Below are positions 7,606 to 15,878 of a stretch of 64,000 nucleotides of DNA, in pieces (positions within the stretch are counted from its first letter, which is position 1; each line of letters begins with the position of its first letter). The notes under the pieces were generated by a model. It had not been told where the DNA came from and searched no databases. It was given only the letters and a program-made list of their open reading frames with translations. The stretch lies in contig JAJNBJ010000012.1 in NCBI GenBank assembly GCA_021155965.1, positions 1 through 64,000 of the forward strand, given 5' to 3'. The position numbers and the translations under genes are program-made. This DNA comes from Flavipsychrobacter sp. (GTDB lineage: Bacteria; Bacteroidota; Bacteroidia; Chitinophagales; Chitinophagaceae).

Positions 7606-9180
7606 ATGAAGAGCGCAATTTTATTACTGACCTTAATCATCATTATTTCGATAAGCACCAACGTGTATGCTCAAAACTGGGCATGGGCTAAAAGTAGTGC
7701 TGGTTATGGTGATATAACTCTCGGGCGTGTGGCTACTGATGCCACAAGCAATGTAATTGTATGTGGCGAGAGTTATATTGCTAAATATAACTCTTCAGGT
7801 AGCCTTTTATGGAAAAAAGATGCCACCAGCGGTTTTGGAGGAGGGGCACGTGACGTATGTACCGACGCATCCGGCAACATCTATGTAGCAGGCTTTTTTA
7901 CAGGAACTGCTACCTTTGGATCTACTACATTGACCAGCGCTGGCAACGATGACATTTTTCTTGCAAAGTATGACAACAGTGGAGGTGTGGTATGGGCAAA
8001 AAGTGCGGGTGGCGCCAGTAATGACAATGCTTCTTCAGTAGCGGTAAATGCGGCAGGCGATATATATATATGTGGTAGTTTCTCCAGTACAAGCATTTCA
8101 TTCGGCTCAACTACCCTGAGTAATACCGGCTCCGGCTCTATGTTCATTGCAAAGTATAACTCCTCCGGCAGTGTTACCTGGGCAAGGGCAGCAAGCAGTG
8201 GTACTTTTTCATGCGGAGCTGCTTCTATTGCAGCAGATAATAGCGGCAATGTATGGATTACAGGTAATTTTAACGGTACTACAATAACTCTAGGAACAGT
8301 GACTGTTTCAAATGTAGCAAGTCCATATCCTGATATGTTCATTGCCAAGTATGACGCAACAGGAAGCGTATTGTGGGCCAAAGGTGGCGGCAGCGATTAC
8401 TACGATGGCCCTTGGGAAGTTACTGTTGACGCTGCAGGCAACAGCTATGTCGTAGGCACGTTTACAGGTGATAGCATGTATGTTGGCTCTGTTGCACTGC
8501 CCAATACATTAACGGGAGGAATGGATGCTTTCGTTGTTTCTTACAATGCATCAGGCGGTGCGAGGTGGGCAAAAAGTATAGGCAATACGGGCTATGATGA
8601 AATAGTTGCGGCAGCTGTGGATAGCGGAGGCAACTTATATGTTGCAGGCGCCTATAACGGTTCCACATTTGTTTTTGGCCCAACTACACTCACAAATGCC
8701 GGCGACTGGGACATAGTAATAGCCAAATACAACACTTCCGGAGTGGAACAATGGGCTACAAAAGTTGGGGGCAGTGATAACGACGGAGTTGATGGAATAG
8801 CATTAGATAATGCCGGTGCAATATATGTGAGTGGTTCATTTTTGAGCCCAACCCTGACCTTTGGATCTACTGCATTAACCTATAGTGGAGGATTCAACAG
8901 GGATAATTTTATTGCTAAAATGCACAAACCCTCTGGTGTGCCTGGAATAAAAAAACAACCGCTCTATTTTTCCATTTATCCGAATCCGGCAAACGATGAA
9001 CTTATAGTAACTGCGAAGGAGTTGATAACAGACATTGCGATAATTGACCTTTACGGCAAACGAATACTGCAAAATGAATATGTAGCCAAAGAAGTGCATA
9101 TTAATACCAGCGGTATTGCAGCCGGAGTTTACACACTTGTTATCAACGGCACTGAAGCAAAAAATTTTGTGAAGAGATAA
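7606..9180 (+). CDS. SBBP-repeat beta-propeller protein exported by T9SS
   Basis: Encodes 524 aa. After a signal peptide (residues 1-22, ending VYA), residues about 25-440 hold roughly eight copies of a 50-60 residue SBBP-type repeat with the pattern D-x-x-G-N-x-Y-V-x-G-x-F ... TFG-x-T-x-L ... F-I-A-K-Y-x-x-S-G ... W-A-K. This predicts a beta-propeller. The last ~70 residues are a T9SS sorting domain (FSIYPNPANDELIV ... GVYTLVING). Ligand and role are unknown; such proteins are usually surface-displayed or secreted. The sequence repeats produce antisense frames that are not genes. Confidence 0.9.
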   Translation: MKSAILLLTLIIIISISTNVYAQNWAWAKSSAGYGDITLGRVATDATSNVIVCGESYIAKYNSSGSLLWKKDATSGFGGGARDVCTDASGNIYVAGFFTGTATFGSTTLTSAGNDDIFLAKYDNSGGVVWAKSAGGASNDNASSVAVNAAGDIYICGSFSSTSISFGSTTLSNTGSGSMFIAKYNSSGSVTWARAASSGTFSCGAASIAADNSGNVWITGNFNGTTITLGTVTVSNVASPYPDMFIAKYDATGSVLWAKGGGSDYYDGPWEVTVDAAGNSYVVGTFTGDSMYVGSVALPNTLTGGMDAFVVSYNASGGARWAKSIGNTGYDEIVAAAVDSGGNLYVAGAYNGSTFVFGPTTLTNAGDWDIVIAKYNTSGVEQWATKVGGSDNDGVDGIALDNAGAIYVSGSFLSPTLTFGSTALTYSGGFNRDNFIAKMHKPSGVPGIKKQPLYFSIYPNPANDELIVTAKELITDIAIIDLYGKRILQNEYVAKEVHINTSGIAAGVYTLVINGTEAKNFVKR

Positions 9181-9248
9181 ATCTTATAAAGTTGTTTCGC
9201 CAATGTCTGCAAGAAGGTCAGCCCTTGCTCTTCGCAACGACAAAAACA

Positions 9249-9274
9249 AAAAAGCGCCCTCTCGGGCGCTTTTT
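9249..9274. terminator. Bidirectional intrinsic terminator
   Basis: An 11-bp stem AAAAAGCGCCC/GGGCGCTTTTT with loop TCTC sits between the convergent SBBP gene and rpsG. A-runs on one side and T-runs on the other allow it to work in both directions. Confidence 0.88.
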
Positions 9275-9297
9275 CAATATTATATACTCTAGGAGTA

Positions 9298-9765
9298 TTA
9301 GATCTTAAAGTGAGAGAACGCTTTGTTCGCCTCAGCCATACGGTGGGTGTCTTCTTTCTTTTTGAAAGCGCCACCTTCACCTTTTGCTGCTGCCACTATC
9401 TCGTTCGCCAGCTTATCAGCAATAGTTTTGCCATTACGCTCGCGGCTGAAACGGATGAGCCACTTCATACTCAGCGATATCTTACGGTCAGGACGAACTT
9501 CAGATGGTATCTGGAAAGTAGCACCACCTATACGGCGGCTGCGTACTTCTACAGCAGGCGTCACATTCTGCAATGCCTTTTTCCATACCTCGTAACCATC
9601 TTCATTGGTTATTTTAGATACTTTGTCCACTGCATCATAAAAAGCGCTCAACACAGTTGTTTTATTACCTCCCAGCATCAGGCAGTTCACAAAACGGGTC
9701 ACGTTCTTATCGTTAAATCTTGGGTCCGGCGCTAACGGAAGTTTTTTTGCTTGTGCCTTTCTCAT
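9298..9765 (-). CDS. rpsG: 30S ribosomal protein S7
   Basis: Encodes 155 aa, the normal length. S7 binds the 3' domain of 16S rRNA and nucleates the 30S head. Recognised by the N-terminal [20 protein letters not shown] and [18 protein letters not shown]. It is 35 bp downstream of rpsL, as in the classical str operon, but here the operon ends with a terminator and fusA does not follow. Confidence 0.97.
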   Translation of the reverse strand: MRKAQAKKLPLAPDPRFNDKNVTRFVNCLMLGGNKTTVLSAFYDAVDKVSKITNEDGYEVWKKALQNVTPAVEVRSRRIGGATFQIPSEVRPDRKISLSMKWLIRFSRERNGKTIADKLANEIVAAAKGEGGAFKKKEDTHRMAEANKAFSHFKI

Positions 9766-9800
9766 CTATTTTGATTGGCTTATATTATTTGTTATGAAAA

Positions 9801-10205
9801 TTATTTTTTCTTGCCTGCTGCTGCAGCTGCACCTTTCTTGTCCCTCTTGGTACCATACTTGCTGCGGCTCTTCTTGCGGTCTTTTACACCGGCAGTATCG
9901 AGCGCACCACGAACGATATGGTAACGCACACCCGGAAGGTCTTTAACACGGCCTCCGCGTATCAGCACTATCGAGTGCTCCTGCAGGTTGTGGCCCTCAC
10001 CCGGAATGTAGGCGATCACCTCCACTTTATTGGTAAGGCGCACTTTCGCTACTTTACGCAGCGCTGAGTTTGGCTTCTTGGGGGTTGTCGTGTACACACG
10101 GGTACAAACACCACGGCGTTGTGGGCAGGAGTCCAATGCACGGCTCTTTGATTTGTTGCGCATCTGCTCACGGCCTTTACGTACTAATTGTTGTATGGTT
10201 GGCAT
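9801..10205 (-). CDS. rpsL: 30S ribosomal protein S12
   Basis: Encodes 134 aa. S12 lies at the decoding centre. Family signatures are [11 protein letters not shown] at the N-terminus, the loop [24 protein letters not shown], which contains the Lys (KKPNS) whose mutation gives streptomycin resistance (wild type here), and [10 protein letters not shown]. The C-terminus ends in a short Ala/Lys tail ([10 protein letters not shown]). A -7 box TATCTTTG with a TTTTG -33 element lies upstream. Confidence 0.97.
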   Translation of the reverse strand: MPTIQQLVRKGREQMRNKSKSRALDSCPQRRGVCTRVYTTTPKKPNSALRKVAKVRLTNKVEVIAYIPGEGHNLQEHSIVLIRGGRVKDLPGVRYHIVRGALDTAGVKDRKKSRSKYGTKRDKKGAAAAAGKKK

Positions 10206-10237
10206 GCTTACTTTAAATAAAAATTTAAAACGGAGCG

Positions 10238-10245
10238 CAAAGATA
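10238..10245 (-). promoter_or_regulatory. rpsL promoter -7 box (TATCTTTG, minus strand)
   Basis: The plus strand reads CAAAGATA, giving TATCTTTG on the minus strand. About 18 bp upstream, 10264-10268 supplies a CTTTTG -33 element. Together they fit the Bacteroidota housekeeping sigma consensus. Confidence 0.7.
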
Positions 10246-10382
10246 AGGGATTAATTCAAAACCCAAAAGTAAAAAAGCAAAAATATTTACCGCTTTGCTT
10301 CTTCCTATTATAATGTCCTTAAAACGCATACGAATAAGGATGCATATAATTGATTTTTAGTCCAACAAATATACATAATGAA

Positions 10383-11504
10383 TTATATAATTGGCAGTAT
10401 TCCTGCCTGCATTGCCTCCACTATTCTCTGTGCTGCCTTCCCATCCCCATAAGGGTTCGACCGCATAGCCATCGCATCATAGGCTACTTTGTCTGTAAGC
10501 AGTTGCAGGGCTTCTGTATATAATAACAGGGGGTCACTGCCCACTTTCACCACGGTTCCGGCTTCCAGGGCTTCAGGCCGTTCGGTGGTATCTCTTAATA
10601 ACAAAACAGGCTTCCCAAGCGATGGCGCTTCTTCCTGCACGCCACCACTGTCAGTAAAAATGAGGCGGGCATTGTTCATCAGCCACAAAAACTCAGGGTA
10701 AGCAAAAGGGGGCGTAAGGTGTATGCGCGGGTGGTTGCCCAGCAGTTCCTGCACCACATCCTTCACATTGGGGTTCAGGTGCACGGGGAATATTACGGGT
10801 ACATTGGTATCATCCACCAGCTTCTTTATGGCATTACAGATATTCCGGATACCCTCGCCGTGGTTCTCCCGCCGGTGCATGGTGACGAGGATATAGTCCT
10901 TTATTCCTTCTAGGTTGTGGACTTTGATGCCTGCCGGAATGGAACCTTCTATCTTCTTCAACCCCAGGAAGAGGGCATCTATACCGGTGTTGCCGGTAAC
11001 CAGCATTTTATCTGCGGGTACTCTTTCTGCCAGCAGATTTTCAAACGCCTGCTCTGTCGGCGGGTAATGAAAATCAGCAATACTGGACGTAATAACCCTG
11101 TTTATCTCTTCGGGGAACGGTGAGAACTTATCAAACGTACGCAACCCGGCCTCTACATGGTGCAGCTTTATCCGGTTATAGAACGCCGCCAGCGATGCTG
11201 CGAATGTAGTATGTGTATCACCCTGCACCATCACTATATCCGGCTGTTCCCTTTTCAGCACCTCATCTATGTTGGTGAGCAGCTTTGCCGTAAGCCCGGC
11301 AAGCTGCTGGTTAGGCTCCATTACATCGAGGGTGATGTGGATGGGGATATTGAAAAAGTCGATCACCTGCTGCAGCATTTCCTTATGCTGGCCGGTGGAG
11401 CAAACAATGGTGTTGAAATTTTTATTAGCCTGTAAAGCCTCCACTACCGGGGCAAGCTTTATTGCCTCTGGTCGTGTGCCAAAAAAAATGATCACTTTCT
11501 GCAT
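10383..11504 (-). CDS. wecB: UDP-N-acetylglucosamine 2-epimerase (non-hydrolysing)
   Basis: Encodes 373 aa from the chosen ATG at 11504 (MQKVIIFFGTRPEAIK); an earlier in-frame ATG at 11528 would add eight residues reaching into a repeat. The enzyme interconverts UDP-GlcNAc and UDP-ManNAc for surface polysaccharide synthesis. Signature segments are GTRPEAIK at the start, QGDTHTT, the HRREN motif, and DSGGVQEEAPSLGKP near the nucleotide site. Two glycosyltransferase genes lie upstream on the same strand, consistent with a glycan role, but a 170-bp gap with a DnaA-box inverted repeat separates them. Confidence 0.95.
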   Translation of the reverse strand: MQKVIIFFGTRPEAIKLAPVVEALQANKNFNTIVCSTGQHKEMLQQVIDFFNIPIHITLDVMEPNQQLAGLTAKLLTNIDEVLKREQPDIVMVQGDTHTTFAASLAAFYNRIKLHHVEAGLRTFDKFSPFPEEINRVITSSIADFHYPPTEQAFENLLAERVPADKMLVTGNTGIDALFLGLKKIEGSIPAGIKVHNLEGIKDYILVTMHRRENHGEGIRNICNAIKKLVDDTNVPVIFPVHLNPNVKDVVQELLGNHPRIHLTPPFAYPEFLWLMNNARLIFTDSGGVQEEAPSLGKPVLLLRDTTERPEALEAGTVVKVGSDPLLLYTEALQLLTDKVAYDAMAMRSNPYGDGKAAQRIVEAMQAGILPII

Positions 11505-11514
11505 TAGCGTACTT

Positions 11515-11531
11515 AGTGTGGATAACAAAAT
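11515..11531 (-). repeat. Inverted repeat arm with perfect DnaA box (left)
   Basis: AGTGTGGATAACAAAAT contains TGTGGATAA, the perfect DnaA-box consensus. The exact reverse complement, 17 of 17 bases, is found at 11659-11675. Confidence 0.7.
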
Positions 11532-11658
11532 TAAATATTACCAACTTACTTGTTCTTTTCCATTTTTTCTACGTTGAAAAAAGCTTTAAATAGGTCAAAC
11601 TATTCTCAGTTTTTTCGCCTTGAAAAAAAGAAAATAACTGCCCAATTTAGTAACATTT
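11532..11658. other. AT-rich spacer between two opposed DnaA boxes
   Basis: This is 127 bp of AT-rich DNA with several A- and T-tracts and no frame of note. It is the 5' untranslated region of wecB and may hold its promoter, though no clear TAnnTTTG box was found on the minus strand. Confidence 0.5.
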
Positions 11659-11675
11659 ATTTTGTTATCCACACT
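11659..11675 (+). repeat. Inverted repeat arm with perfect DnaA box (right)
   Basis: ATTTTGTTATCCACACT is the reverse complement of 11515-11531 and contains TTATCCACA. It touches the stop codon of the glycosyltransferase gene ending at 11675. Confidence 0.7.
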
Positions 11676-13123
11676 TAATCTTTTATCACCGGTATCTTCT
11701 CTACACCTGTTGTTTTATACAGGGTAAAGTAAGGCCCTTCAGAGCTGCGAAAGTAATCTATTTTATAACCTTGTGGTAAAAGGGTGTGCAGCAGGAGGGC
11801 ATCCTGCCATTCGGGCACTTCAATTTTCGATACCTTATTCCTGGCTATATCAGCAGCTATTGAGGGGTGGTTATACCTTAATACTGATGTTTCCTTTAAA
11901 GTTCCTATAGCAAAAAAAACGAATGCCGGAATGATCAATAGAACGGAAAGGCAAGTTTTGATGAAACCGCTCACTTTAGGGCTGTTGTAGCACACATACA
12001 GCAAATAGGCAACAAACAGTGTGCTGAAAGGCAATCCGAATGAATAGTAACGGAAATAAAGTGAGGTATAATGATGTGATTTTAAGCTTAACACAAGCAG
12101 GAATATGCTGCTGCTTATCCCTAATGCAAATAAAATATGCAGGTCCCTTTTCTCTGTTTTTGTTGTTGATGCCCATATGCCTGTATAATAAAGTATGGGT
12201 ATGAACAGGAATGAAACAAAAATAATGACGGCGTTATCCTTAAATGCGGGCATCACTGCTTTAAAATTAATGGCCACATACTTCATGCTGCGCAGGAATA
12301 CTTCTGATGTCTTATAGCCGAAGTCGGCATAGCCCTCCTCTATATGCCTGCTCTGCGAGCTCATAACATTCAACCCGGAATAAGCGTAATAAAAGAATAA
12401 GCCAAGCAGTGAAGCCGGCACTAATATGGCTATGATGTTCTTTACAGTAAACAGCGTTTTACCTTTTACAATTAACAGCACACACAGGAACACGGCTATG
12501 ATGTAAACACTTAAGAAATGCGATAACACAGCACATACCGAAAACAGTGCGTTAAGAAAAAGATATACAGCTTTCTCCCTGGCTATGAACTTATAAAAAA
12601 ACAACGCTGCAAATGTCACAAACATGGTGCCCATAGCATAAGCCCGTATCTCGTGGCTCATACTGATAAAATTCAGGTCGCTGACCAGCAATATGATCGC
12701 TATACCGGTAAAAATACTATTATTCAATAACGACCTGCTCAAGGCGAAAAAAGCGATCAATGTGGCAATAGCACACAGCTTGGAAAGCAACATATATATA
12801 GGCACGCTGCTTCCTAGCATCTGCGTGAACCAGTGCAGCTTGTAGTTGTATAAAAAGCTGTTGGCATTATCATTCACCGTTGCCCGGAAAACATCGTTGG
12901 TATTGTTAAGCCGGTCCAGTTGCGCAGAACTGATACTGGTGTCATTGGCAAACTGTGCAGGCGTATCGTGACTGATACCTTTACTGCATAGCATGCTCAC
13001 AGTTTCATCGTACCATATCTCTTTTTTGAATGGCAGGATGAACACAATGGCAATAGCAGCAATAAGACAAAAAAAATTTATTTTTTGAACAAAGCTATTT
13101 CCGGTAAGTGCGGGGGCAGCCAT
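11675..13123 (-). CDS. Multi-span GT-C type glycosyltransferase (PMT/ArnT-like)
   Basis: Encodes 482 aa with about ten membrane spans. The first extracytoplasmic loop contains EIWYDETVSM (from about residue 34), the acidic motif position used by GT-C enzymes that take sugars from polyprenyl phosphate. A long soluble loop follows and the C-terminus has a small periplasmic domain. It probably transfers a sugar from a lipid carrier to a protein, lipid or glycan outside the membrane. It directly abuts the GT2 gene at 13124, which would make the polyprenyl-phosphate sugar donor. Confidence 0.75.
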   Translation of the reverse strand: MAAPALTGNSFVQKINFFCLIAAIAIVFILPFKKEIWYDETVSMLCSKGISHDTPAQFANDTSISSAQLDRLNNTNDVFRATVNDNANSFLYNYKLHWFTQMLGSSVPIYMLLSKLCAIATLIAFFALSRSLLNNSIFTGIAIILLVSDLNFISMSHEIRAYAMGTMFVTFAALFFYKFIAREKAVYLFLNALFSVCAVLSHFLSVYIIAVFLCVLLIVKGKTLFTVKNIIAILVPASLLGLFFYYAYSGLNVMSSQSRHIEEGYADFGYKTSEVFLRSMKYVAINFKAVMPAFKDNAVIIFVSFLFIPILYYTGIWASTTKTEKRDLHILFALGISSSIFLLVLSLKSHHYTSLYFRYYSFGLPFSTLFVAYLLYVCYNSPKVSGFIKTCLSVLLIIPAFVFFAIGTLKETSVLRYNHPSIAADIARNKVSKIEVPEWQDALLLHTLLPQGYKIDYFRSSEGPYFTLYKTTGVEKIPVIKD

Positions 13124-13870
13124 TTAAGGTTTCAGTTTGCCTGTTTTATAATCCAGAAGGAGTTTAAGTGTCTGGCGCATGGTCTTTTTCACATTCATCT
13201 TCGATTCACCCTGCTTCAGGTCGTAGCGCAGTATCATGGGCACTTCGTTCATGGTCGCGCTTTGGCTGGCTACCTTCAGCAGCACCTCTACCATGCAGCC
13301 AAAACCCTTCTGGGTGATGAACTTATCGCCATAATAGTTAATGGTCTTCTTCAGCATATCCACGCGGTATGCCCTGAACCCGCAGGTGTAGTCTTTAATA
13401 CCCTCAAAACCCACCATTATGCGGAACAGCATACCTGCAGCCCAGCTAAAGAAAGTGCGCGATTTTTTCAAACCCTTTATCCGTGCACCCGGCTGGTACC
13501 GCGAAGCGATCACCAGGTCGCTGCCTTCAGCCACTTGCTGGGCCATGCGCTGTATCAGGAAGGGGGTTTGGCTGTCGTCCGCATCAAGTGTAACAACAAT
13601 ATCGGTATCCTTCAGCCCCTCTATTGCTTTGCGCATGCCCTGGTTTATGGCGTTGGCAAGCCCGCTGTTGGGCTGTATGTCCAGTACATCTATCTTTATA
13701 TCTGCCTTAAAATTTTGGGCTACGGCAAGGGTATTGTCCTTACTGCCATCGTTCACCACAAGTACGCTGGCATCCCACCCGTAATAATTATACGCTTCAT
13801 TTACTTTCTGAAGCAGGGGCGGCAATGATTCTTCTTCATTATATGCCGGTAATACTATCCTGATGTGCAT
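13124..13870 (-). CDS. Family 2 glycosyltransferase, polyprenol-phosphate (DPM1-like) type
   Basis: Encodes 248 aa with a GT-A fold: IVLPAYNEEESLPPLL at the N-terminus, VVNDGSKDNT, the metal-binding VTLDADDSQ, and a conserved FGCMVEVLLKV region. It has no transmembrane segments. The closest known roles are dolichol- or undecaprenyl-phosphate mannose/glucose synthases. Its stop codon is adjacent to the start of the GT-C gene, so the two are co-translated and probably act in series: this protein loads the lipid carrier and the membrane enzyme uses it. Confidence 0.88.
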   Translation of the reverse strand: MHIRIVLPAYNEEESLPPLLQKVNEAYNYYGWDASVLVVNDGSKDNTLAVAQNFKADIKIDVLDIQPNSGLANAINQGMRKAIEGLKDTDIVVTLDADDSQTPFLIQRMAQQVAEGSDLVIASRYQPGARIKGLKKSRTFFSWAAGMLFRIMVGFEGIKDYTCGFRAYRVDMLKKTINYYGDKFITQKGFGCMVEVLLKVASQSATMNEVPMILRYDLKQGESKMNVKKTMRQTLKLLLDYKTGKLKP

Positions 13871-13992
13871 ATGTTCGGTGGTGTTCCTTTATCAGTTATA
13901 TATTGGTATTTTGTGATAAGAGCAGGCTTATGACGGCGAAAATAATCTATTTTACAGTATGATTAGAGCCTTGTGGAAAAAGGGTGCATTGA

Positions 13993-14412
13993 TCATATTT
14001 TCCTGCCCTCTATTGCCTCTACTGTTTTGCGGTAAGCATTGGTAATTGGTGCTTTCTCGTTTTTGTTGAAGTCGAAATTAACAATAATATCATGTGCCTC
14101 AGCGGCTATCTCGTTATCCTCATTTATTATGTAATGCTCAATACCAAAGCTGGTGTTCTTAATGAATTCCATTTTCGCAGCTATTATTATATTTCCCGGA
14201 TAGTGTAATGGTTTAATGAACTTACAGGTAGTGGACAATAATATAGGTCCTATTTTAGTTTCACTAAAGGTGGCGGCCAATCCGGTCTTTTCCCAGTAAT
14301 TTACCCGTGATGCCTGGATATATTTGAAGTAGGCCACATTGTTCACATGGCCGAAGAGGTCCATCTCGCTCCAGTCTATTCTTATGGGTAACTTTACGGG
14401 AAAGTGCTTCAT
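13993..14412 (-). CDS. Acyl-CoA thioesterase, hot-dog fold (YbgC/FadM type)
   Basis: Encodes 139 aa from ATG 14412, a normal length; an extended frame upstream to 14565 overlaps the divergent lipoprotein gene and is rejected. The motif DWSEMDLFGHVNNVAYFKYI (about residues 13-32) contains the 4-hydroxybenzoyl-CoA thioesterase signature with its catalytic Asp and the GHVNN turn. It would hydrolyse acyl-CoA or acyl-ACP thioesters in the cytoplasm; the chain length is not predictable. The gene is divergent from the lipoprotein gene at 14459. Confidence 0.85.
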   Translation of the reverse strand: MKHFPVKLPIRIDWSEMDLFGHVNNVAYFKYIQASRVNYWEKTGLAATFSETKIGPILLSTTCKFIKPLHYPGNIIIAAKMEFIKNTSFGIEHYIINEDNEIAAEAHDIIVNFDFNKNEKAPITNAYRKTVEAIEGRKI

Positions 14413-14436
14413 ATAGTAAAAGTACGCAGAACTCCT

Positions 14437-14444
14437 TATCTTGC
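14437..14444 (+). promoter_or_regulatory. Variant -7 box (TATCTTGC)
   Basis: TATCTTGC lies 14 bp before the ATG at 14459. The same octamer occurs 16 bp before the small gene at 23115, suggesting a variant of TAnnTTTG. Confidence 0.4.
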
Positions 14445-14458
14445 TGTAGCAAATCTGT

Positions 14459-14779
14459 ATGAGGTTTTTATTGTTTTTTCTTGTTGCGGCCATGATCATA
14501 GCCTCTTCCTGCAAAAAGGAGAAAAAGAAGGCATATATGAGCACAGCTACCATCGCCGGGCACAACTATACCGTTGGACAATGCCATGGGCTGTATTATA
14601 TAAGGCTGGATAATCCCGGCGGCCCGAACATTACTTATACATTTGACACAGTGCCGCCGTACAGCGGCATCAACCTGCCTGTAGTAACAGCATCTAACCC
14701 CATAAGAGTACAACTGAACTGGCATTTCGCAGGTGGCTGCGATAAGATAGTGATAGACGAGATAGAGCAGATACGCTAG
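14459..14779 (+). CDS. Small lipoprotein of unknown function
   Basis: Encodes 106 aa. The N-terminal signal MRFLLFFLVAAMIIASSC ends in a lipobox (IASSC), with Lys residues after the Cys. The mature part is about 88 aa, rich in Thr and Pro, with three further Cys-free beta-like stretches, and ends DEIEQIR. No family is recognised. It is probably anchored in the outer membrane. Its stop (TAG 14777-14779) overlaps the stop of the convergent barrel gene within one CTAG. Confidence 0.7.
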   Translation: MRFLLFFLVAAMIIASSCKKEKKKAYMSTATIAGHNYTVGQCHGLYYIRLDNPGGPNITYTFDTVPPYSGINLPVVTASNPIRVQLNWHFAGGCDKIVIDEIEQIR

Positions 14780-15483
14780 TAAAACAGGTACATCAGCCGG
14801 AAAACCCATAGGTTGTTATACTGCTTTGCCCTCGCAAAATCAGCAGGGGGTATTTCCGTGCGCATGGGCATCAGTGAATACTGGAAACGCACATTAAGAA
14901 ACAGGCCTTTCCATAAATGAAGGTGGGCACCCGCCAGCAGGTCGAAAGCATCCTGCCTGAAAGGGTATCTGCCTTTAAAGTCCACAACCGAATCCTGTGT
15001 ATTGCTTAATTTCAATACTATATTCTCTTTACTGCTCACCAGCCGCCCATAAGACACCCCAATCCCAAAATGGCTTTTGCGCTTATCAAAATAACTGAGC
15101 ATGACAGGCACCTCAGCATAATCTGCATTGATACCGTATTTTTTTATCTCTATTGAAGGGTTGCCGGGCGACTTCTGCGGCAGGTTGCTGCGGCTGCCCT
15201 TTTGGGAATACAATATTTCCATGCTTATGGCCACATGTTCGGCAACATGCGCATATGCAATAGCGCCAACATTCATGCCTGCCCTGCGGTAACCGGCAAA
15301 ATAATCACCGTCCACCTGTGCGAAATTGGCGCCTGCCACAAAGCCCGCATAAAATAATTTAGGATCTTCGAGATACATGCCTTTACTCTCCTCATCATCA
15401 TCTTGTGCACACGCAATCCCCGAAAAACCCATTAAAATAACCGTAATGGTTATAAGTGCGGCGAAAGTTCTACTTTTATTCAT
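14776..15483 (-). CDS. Outer-membrane beta-barrel protein (porin-like, OMP_b-brl family)
   Basis: Encodes 235 aa from ATG 15483, selected because a signal peptide begins there (MNKSRTFAALITITVILMG, cleavage near ACA). The mature protein begins with an acidic stretch (QDDDEESKG), followed by alternating amphipathic strands such as FYAGFVAGANFAQ, GMNVGAIAYAHV, HFGIGVSYGRLV and LFLNVRFQYSLMPM, ending LMYLFY with a C-terminal aromatic. This is the usual pattern of 8-10-stranded Bacteroidota barrels. Function is unknown. Confidence 0.82.
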   Translation of the reverse strand: MNKSRTFAALITITVILMGFSGIACAQDDDEESKGMYLEDPKLFYAGFVAGANFAQVDGDYFAGYRRAGMNVGAIAYAHVAEHVAISMEILYSQKGSRSNLPQKSPGNPSIEIKKYGINADYAEVPVMLSYFDKRKSHFGIGVSYGRLVSSKENIVLKLSNTQDSVVDFKGRYPFRQDAFDLLAGAHLHLWKGLFLNVRFQYSLMPMRTEIPPADFARAKQYNNLWVFRLMYLFY

Positions 15484-15529
15484 CGAAAACGGGTTCGCTC
15501 CATACCATATAGACGCAAAAACGGATATA

Positions 15530-15537
15530 TATCTTTG
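15530..15537 (+). promoter_or_regulatory. -7 box (TATCTTTG)
   Basis: Exact TAnnTTTG match 32 bp before the ATG at 15570, driving the two abutting genes 15570-16643. Confidence 0.6.
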
Positions 15538-15569
15538 GTTAGCGCGATAGAACATCTTAAACGGTACTA

Positions 15570-15878
15570 ATGAGTTTCAAATATACACCAAACACGCTAA
15601 AAAAACTCGAAGAGCTTTTTGACGAGGCACGCTACATTATACGCTATGAGAAAGGGAATTTCAATAGCGGCTATTGCATACTCGAAGAACGGCGCGTGGT
15701 GGTGATCAATAAGTTCTTCAGCGTGGAGGGCCGTATCAATGCCCTTATAGAAATATTGCAATCTATTACCGTAAATGAAGCAGAGCTCAGCAGCGAAGGC
15801 CTGAAACTATACAAGCAGCTCAGGTCTGAACCATCATTTGGCGAAGACACATCGGTTCAATCTCAAATGGACATGTAG
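15570..15878 (+). CDS. Conserved Bacteroidota hypothetical protein
   Basis: Encodes 102 aa, soluble, no signal. The segment YIIRYEKGNFNSGYCIL followed by VVVINKFFSVEGRINALIEIL is conserved in many Bacteroidota genomes in my recollection, usually next to an MBL-fold hydrolase or tRNA-related gene. Function is unknown. Its TAG stop is directly followed by the GTG start of the MBL gene, with no intervening base, so the two are translationally coupled. Confidence 0.78.
   Translation: MSFKYTPNTLKKLEELFDEARYIIRYEKGNFNSGYCILEERRVVVINKFFSVEGRINALIEILQSITVNEAELSSEGLKLYKQLRSEPSFGEDTSVQSQMDM

Noticed and set aside
11515-11675. Definite replication origin
   Set aside because: Only two DnaA boxes, no dnaA/dnaN nearby and no skew data; kept as an observation only.
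13085-13828. Long frame opposite the GT2 gene
   Set aside because: The reverse strand has clear GT2 motifs; this frame is an antisense artefact.
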